This document shows, piece after piece, positions 60,535 through 64,000 of a DNA stretch of 64,000 bases. Position 1 is the stretch's first letter; each line of letters opens with the position of its first letter. A program made the position numbers and the translations under genes. The notes beneath the pieces were generated by a model. The model searched no databases, was not told where the DNA came from, and saw nothing but the letters and a program-made list of their open reading frames with translations. The stretch is from Candidatus Methylopumilus planktonicus (GTDB lineage: Bacteria; Pseudomonadota; Gammaproteobacteria; Burkholderiales; Methylophilaceae): assembly GCF_006364715.1 (NCBI RefSeq), contig NZ_CP040984.1, positions 310,001 through 374,000 on the forward strand. The letters are read 5' to 3'.

Positions 60535-61325
60535 TGAATCAAGAAGTTCAAATAGCCGCTATTGGGAAAATTCATGGAGAGAATATTGAGGTATTACCTC
60601 AAGATCTTTATATTCCACCAGATGCTTTAGAAATTTATTTGGAAGCTTTTGAAGGACCGCTCGATCTTCTTCTATATCTTATTAGAAAACATAACTTAGA
60701 TATTCTCGATATACCGATGGCTGATTTGACAATTCAGTACATGGATTATGTAGAGAAGATGAAAGAAATTAAACTTGAGTTAGCTGCAGATTACTTACTT
60801 ATGTCAGCAGTCTTGATTGAAATTAAATCAAGAATGTTATTACCTAAGAGGGCAGCTGAGGTTGATACAGAGCAAGATCCGCGCGCTGAGCTTGTTCGAA
60901 GACTTATGGAGTATGAGCTCATCAAAATAGCCTCTGAAAAGCTTACACAAATGCCGCAGGTCGGTGTTGATCTTTATGTCGCTAATGCGTATTTTGAAAA
61001 AATTACAGAAATTACCTATCCTGACGTATCAATTGATGAAATATTTTCAGCGTGGAAAAATATTTTAAATCGGGCAAAACATTTTGAGGTGCATAAAGTT
61101 GCTCGCAATGAACTTTCTGTAAGAGAGCACATGACAATGATTTTAAGAAAACTTCAAAAAGAAGAGTTTGTCGAGTTTTCATCATTATTTAATGTGGCTG
61201 AAGATAGAGTTCAAAAGTTAGTTGTATGTTTCTTAGCTATATTAGAATTAGCAAGAGAGCGACTTATAAAAATTACCCAGCAAGAAAGTTTTTCTCCCAT
61301 CTACATTAAATTACAGATCAACTAG
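60534..61325 (+). CDS. scpA: Segregation and condensation protein A
   Basis: ScpA is the kleisin that bridges Smc heads in the bacterial condensin. The 263-residue protein has the N-terminal motif LEAFEGPLDLLLYLIRKHNL (residues 34-53), LDILDIPMADLT, and a C-terminal winged-helix part (RKLQKEEFVEFSSLFNVAEDR). It overlaps trpS by one base and is followed after 3 bases by scpB. The first 30 residues are a non-conserved extension. Smc is not in the window. Confidence 0.94.
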   Translation: MNQEVQIAAIGKIHGENIEVLPQDLYIPPDALEIYLEAFEGPLDLLLYLIRKHNLDILDIPMADLTIQYMDYVEKMKEIKLELAADYLLMSAVLIEIKSRMLLPKRAAEVDTEQDPRAELVRRLMEYELIKIASEKLTQMPQVGVDLYVANAYFEKITEITYPDVSIDEIFSAWKNILNRAKHFEVHKVARNELSVREHMTMILRKLQKEEFVEFSSLFNVAEDRVQKLVVCFLAILELARERLIKITQQESFSPIYIKLQIN

Positions 61326-61328
61326 GCC

Positions 61329-61880
61329 ATGACAGACTTAAATAACATATCAAAAATTAAACAAATACTAGAGGTCGCATTGTTAACGAGTGCCAATCCT
61401 CTATCTTTAGACGATTTGCAAAAATTATTTTCAGAAAAAATTGAGCGATCTACATTAAGAATGTTATTAGATGAACTCAAAACAGAATGGCAAGATCGCA
61501 CTATGGAATTGGTTCTTGTAGCCTCGGGTTATCGTTTTAAAGTGAGAGATGAATACTCAAGTTACTTAATGAGATTAAACCCAGAAAGAGTGGCTAAATA
61601 TAGTCGTGCTGTCATGGAGGTGTTAGCGATTGTAGCTTATAGGCAGCCAGTGACACGTGGCGACATAGAAGAAATTAGAGGTGTGGCACTCAATCCGAAT
61701 GCTATTAGACAACTTCAAGAAAGAGACTGGATTGATGTGATTGGTCAAAAAGAGGTGCCGGGCAGACCTTCTTTATATGCGACAACAAAACATTTTTTAA
61801 ATGATTTTAATTTGAGATCTTTATCTGAGCTTCCTGATATTGAAAGCTTCCTTCAAAATGAAATTCCCTTGAATGTTTAA
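61329..61880 (+). CDS. scpB: Segregation and condensation protein B
   Basis: ScpB dimers bind ScpA in the Smc complex. The 183 residues form two winged helices; the family signature EVLAIVAYRQPVTRGDIEEI lies near 100 and GRPSLYATTKHFLNDF near the end. It follows scpA and precedes rluB, the standard scpA-scpB-rluB order. Confidence 0.95.
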   Translation: MTDLNNISKIKQILEVALLTSANPLSLDDLQKLFSEKIERSTLRMLLDELKTEWQDRTMELVLVASGYRFKVRDEYSSYLMRLNPERVAKYSRAVMEVLAIVAYRQPVTRGDIEEIRGVALNPNAIRQLQERDWIDVIGQKEVPGRPSLYATTKHFLNDFNLRSLSELPDIESFLQNEIPLNV

Positions 61881-61910
61881 TTTTAAGTCATTGGTGACTT
61901 AAAGTATTTT

Positions 61911-62885
61911 ATGCGTTCACAAGATCAAGACTCAGCTAAAGAAAGAAAGACCACTAGCCCATCTAAAACACAGCGCTTACATAAGCTCCTTGCTCAATCT
62001 GGAATTGGTTCCAGGCGAGAAATGGAAAAATATATTGAAGCAGGCCGTGTGCATGTGAATGATAGTCCAGCAACATTAGGACAATTAATCCATGAGCATG
62101 ATGTTATCAAGATTGATGGAAAGACCATCCATCTTTTCTTTGATTTAAAATTTCCTAAAATTCTTATTTATCACAAACCTGAAGGTGAGATTGTTTCAGT
62201 CAGTGACCCACAAAAAAGAACCACAGTATTTTCAAAGCTACCTAGAATTAAAAATGAAAAATGGATTTCTATAGGGCGTCTTGATATCAACACTTCAGGT
62301 CTACTCATGTTTACTACTTCAGGCGATCTTGCTAACCGTCTTATGCACCCAAAATTTGAAATTGAACGCGAATATGCTGTCCGTATCTTTGGTGAGTTAA
62401 CTGAAGAGCAAATATCACAATTAAAATCCGGTGTTAAATTAGACGATGGTCTAGCAAAATTCGATGAAATTCGTTATCAAGGTGGCGAGGGGGCTAATCG
62501 ATGGTACCAAGTCATCCTTATGGAAGGCAGAAATCGAGAAGTAAGACGTTTATTTGAACATTTCAATCTTCCGGTAAGTCGTCTTATTCGAACCAGGTTT
62601 GGTTCTGTATCACTTCCATCACGCGTAAAAAGAGGCATGATGTTGGAACTTGAAGTAAAGGAAGTTGAGAACATTTTAAAATGGCTCGACATGCCTTTCT
62701 CTATAGTGAGCCGCAATGAAAGCCTCGTTAAAGTTAAGGCACGTAAAAAACATGCACACCCATCACCTTATGCACCTAAAGTTAAGCTTGATCGAAAAGC
62801 AATCCTAGACAAAAAAATTAAAAAAATTGGAAAAAAACCAATCAAGAGAAGAATTAGAAGTAATTTAGATATTAAAAAAATCTAA
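61911..62885 (+). CDS. rluB: 23S rRNA pseudouridine synthase RluB
   Basis: RluB makes pseudouridine 2605 in 23S rRNA. The 324-residue protein has an N-terminal S4 RNA-binding domain (RLHKLLAQSGIGSRREMEKY), the catalytic GRLDINTSGLLMFT near residue 122, and MEGRNREVRRLFEHF. A lysine and arginine-rich tail (from about 280, KARKKHAHPSPYAPKVK onward) probably binds rRNA. It is preceded by scpB and its stop interlocks with prmB. Confidence 0.93.
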   Translation: MRSQDQDSAKERKTTSPSKTQRLHKLLAQSGIGSRREMEKYIEAGRVHVNDSPATLGQLIHEHDVIKIDGKTIHLFFDLKFPKILIYHKPEGEIVSVSDPQKRTTVFSKLPRIKNEKWISIGRLDINTSGLLMFTTSGDLANRLMHPKFEIEREYAVRIFGELTEEQISQLKSGVKLDDGLAKFDEIRYQGGEGANRWYQVILMEGRNREVRRLFEHFNLPVSRLIRTRFGSVSLPSRVKRGMMLELEVKEVENILKWLDMPFSIVSRNESLVKVKARKKHAHPSPYAPKVKLDRKAILDKKIKKIGKKPIKRRIRSNLDIKKI

Positions 62886-63781
62886 TGAGATAGCTGAGAT
62901 TTTTGTAGCATAAATACAAAATCATTACCTAAAGAAACATCTAGCCACTGAAATTGAAGCGCTGGAAATTTATCTAATAAAGCTTCTTTGTTGTGACCAA
63001 TTTCTACAATTAGCATGCCGCCGTCGTTAAGATACTTCTTAGCTTCATGAATAATTCTAATTGTATGATCTAAACCATCATGACCGCTTCCAAGGGCCAT
63101 ACTAGGTTCTTTTAAAAACTCCATAGGAAAGTTTTTAACAGAAGCTTCATTGACATAAGGAGGGTTAGAAATGATCAGGTCGTATTTCTTTCCCTTCAGT
63201 GCATCAAATAAATCAGATCGGATTAATTCAATACGGTCATCTAATCCATACTGATCCACATTGATTTGGGCTACCTGCAATGCTTTGTCGGATAGGTCAA
63301 CAAGATCAATCTCAGCGTTCTGGAAGCTGTGTGCCATCATGATACCTAAGCAACCACTTCCGGTGCATAAGTCAAGTGCGCTATAAATTGTTTCGGGATC
63401 ATCAATCCATGGGTAAAGATTTTCGCTTAATGATTCCGCTATTAAAGACCTAGGAATGATCACGCGTTCATCGACATAAAATTTATAATCTCTCAACCAT
63501 GCTTCATTAAGCAAGTAAGCTGTCGGGACTTTATCATTAATTCTTTTTTCAATTAAAAATAGTAAATCTTTTTTTTCTTTACTCGTGATGTGAGCATCTA
63601 AAAAGTTTTCTATTGTGTCGTGAGGTAAATGAAGAAAGCCAAAAATGAGCCAGACGGCTTCATCATATGCATTTGAGGTGCCATGGCCAAAAAATATATC
63701 AGAACTCTCAAATTGACTAACAGCGTATCTTAGCCAATCACGTATTGAAAAAATCTCTTTAAATAGTTGCGTTTGGCTCAA
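62882..63781 (-). CDS. prmB: 50S ribosomal protein L3 N5-glutamine methyltransferase PrmB
   Basis: PrmB methylates a glutamine of ribosomal protein L3. The 299-residue SAM-dependent methyltransferase shows an N-terminal domain with YGHGT-like FGHGTSNAYDEAVWLIF, the SAM motif ALDLCTGSGCLGIMMAH, and the catalytic ISNPPYV near residue 210. It starts at a TTG that overlaps the dapE TGA (TTGA); the N-terminus from there aligns with E. coli PrmB. Its 3' end overlaps rluB by 4 bases. Confidence 0.93.
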   Translation of the reverse strand: MSQTQLFKEIFSIRDWLRYAVSQFESSDIFFGHGTSNAYDEAVWLIFGFLHLPHDTIENFLDAHITSKEKKDLLFLIEKRINDKVPTAYLLNEAWLRDYKFYVDERVIIPRSLIAESLSENLYPWIDDPETIYSALDLCTGSGCLGIMMAHSFQNAEIDLVDLSDKALQVAQINVDQYGLDDRIELIRSDLFDALKGKKYDLIISNPPYVNEASVKNFPMEFLKEPSMALGSGHDGLDHTIRIIHEAKKYLNDGGMLIVEIGHNKEALLDKFPALQFQWLDVSLGNDFVFMLQKSQLSH

Positions 63782-64000
63782 GTGAGAATCTTGTGAAGCG
63801 TAAGCTTGTAAATATTTTTAAGTGGTTCAATATCTTTTACATCAACACATTCATTGATTTTATGAATCGTGGCATTGAGCGGTCCAAACTCAACAACTTG
63901 ATCACTAATATTCGCAATAAAACGACCATCGGAAGTGCCGCCTGTTGTGGATAGCTCAGGCGTGATACCAAGAGTTTCCTTGATGGCATCTGATAATATC
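63778..64000 (-). CDS. dapE: Succinyl-diaminopimelate desuccinylase DapE, C-terminal part (cut by window edge)
   Basis: Only the last 73 or so codons are in the window. They read TTGGTSDGRFIANISDQVVE and FGPLNATIHKINECVDVKDI, then a short end to the TGA at 63778. GGTSDGRF and GPLNATIHK.NE are the DapE C-terminal metal and substrate motifs. DapE hydrolyses N-succinyl-LL-diaminopimelate on the lysine and peptidoglycan route. It overlaps prmB by 4 bases. Confidence 0.92.
   Translation of the reverse strand, partial: ILSDAIKETLGITPELSTTGGTSDGRFIANISDQVVEFGPLNATIHKINECVDVKDIEPLKNIYKLTLHKILT

Noticed and set aside
1..64000. tRNA, rRNA, insertion sequences, prophage or defence genes
   Set aside because: I checked the gaps and the protein list and found no cloverleaf, rRNA segment, transposase, integrase or restriction/toxin gene.

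Overview
The window is an AT-rich, extremely compact stretch of a Gram-negative bacterial chromosome. It holds about 68 protein genes. Neighbouring genes usually overlap by 1 to 8 bases or sit a few bases apart, and no gene-free stretch exceeds about 200 bases. I saw no rRNA, tRNA, CRISPR array, insertion sequence, prophage or plasmid gene. Gene content and order (lptD-surA-pdxA, pyrR-pyrB with an inactive dihydroorotase, RibB fused to a decayed RibA, ilvBHC-psd, msbA-lpxK-kdsB, an exported MxaD-like protein, a KPAAK-repeat histone H1-like protein) fit a betaproteobacterium. The best guess is a streamlined methylotroph of the Methylophilaceae (OM43 or Methylopumilus type). That placement is inference from content, not from a marker-gene tree.

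Layout. 1-3779 (minus): outer-membrane biogenesis (lptD, surA) and the start of pdxA. 3973-10020 (plus): cell-wall recycling (amgK, murU), pepP, two ubiquinone flavin hydroxylases and dsbC. 10022-10418: cold-shock gene with its own promoter, long leader and terminator. 10417-14575: icd, rluE, aroC and an MFS transporter. 14578-20575 (mostly minus): folE2, dxs-ispA-xseB, an esterase, then a beta-propeller lipoprotein and an MxaD-like periplasmic protein. 20671-25982: rppH, psd, ilvC-ilvH-ilvB and nadC. 26037-29661: a GST-like gene overlapping mnmA tail to tail, proC, yggS and the histone H1-like gene. 29797-34832 (minus): pyrC', pyrB, pyrR, ruvX, ribBA, ribE. 34882-41622 (plus): lolC-lolD, exbB-exbD, msbA, lpxK, a Trm112-like protein, kdsB. 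41619-46556 (minus): glnB, nadE, an exported ankyrin protein, sucD, sucC. 46681-53566: serB, a ferritin-like protein, an exported beta-propeller, a second exported ankyrin protein and purL. 53652-57674 (minus): feoB-feoA behind a Fur box, a parvulin, bolA, yciI, yciB. 57762-64000: a PHP phosphoesterase, an M50 protease, trpS, scpA, scpB, rluB, then prmB and the end of dapE on minus.

Most genes are core housekeeping: envelope assembly (LPS, lipoproteins, peptidoglycan recycling), cofactors (NAD, riboflavin, folate precursor, ubiquinone, isoprenoids, PLP), amino acids (branched-chain, aromatic, proline, serine), nucleotides (pyrimidine, purine) and nitrogen or carbon control (P-II, Icd, SucCD). 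The less ordinary parts are the MxaD-like/beta-propeller pair, the histone H1-like repeat gene with its own promoter and two terminators, the exported ankyrin and propeller proteins, the cspA leader, the Fur-controlled feo promoter that shares DNA with a terminator, and genes that overlap tail to tail. I found no clearly new multi-gene defence or mobile system.
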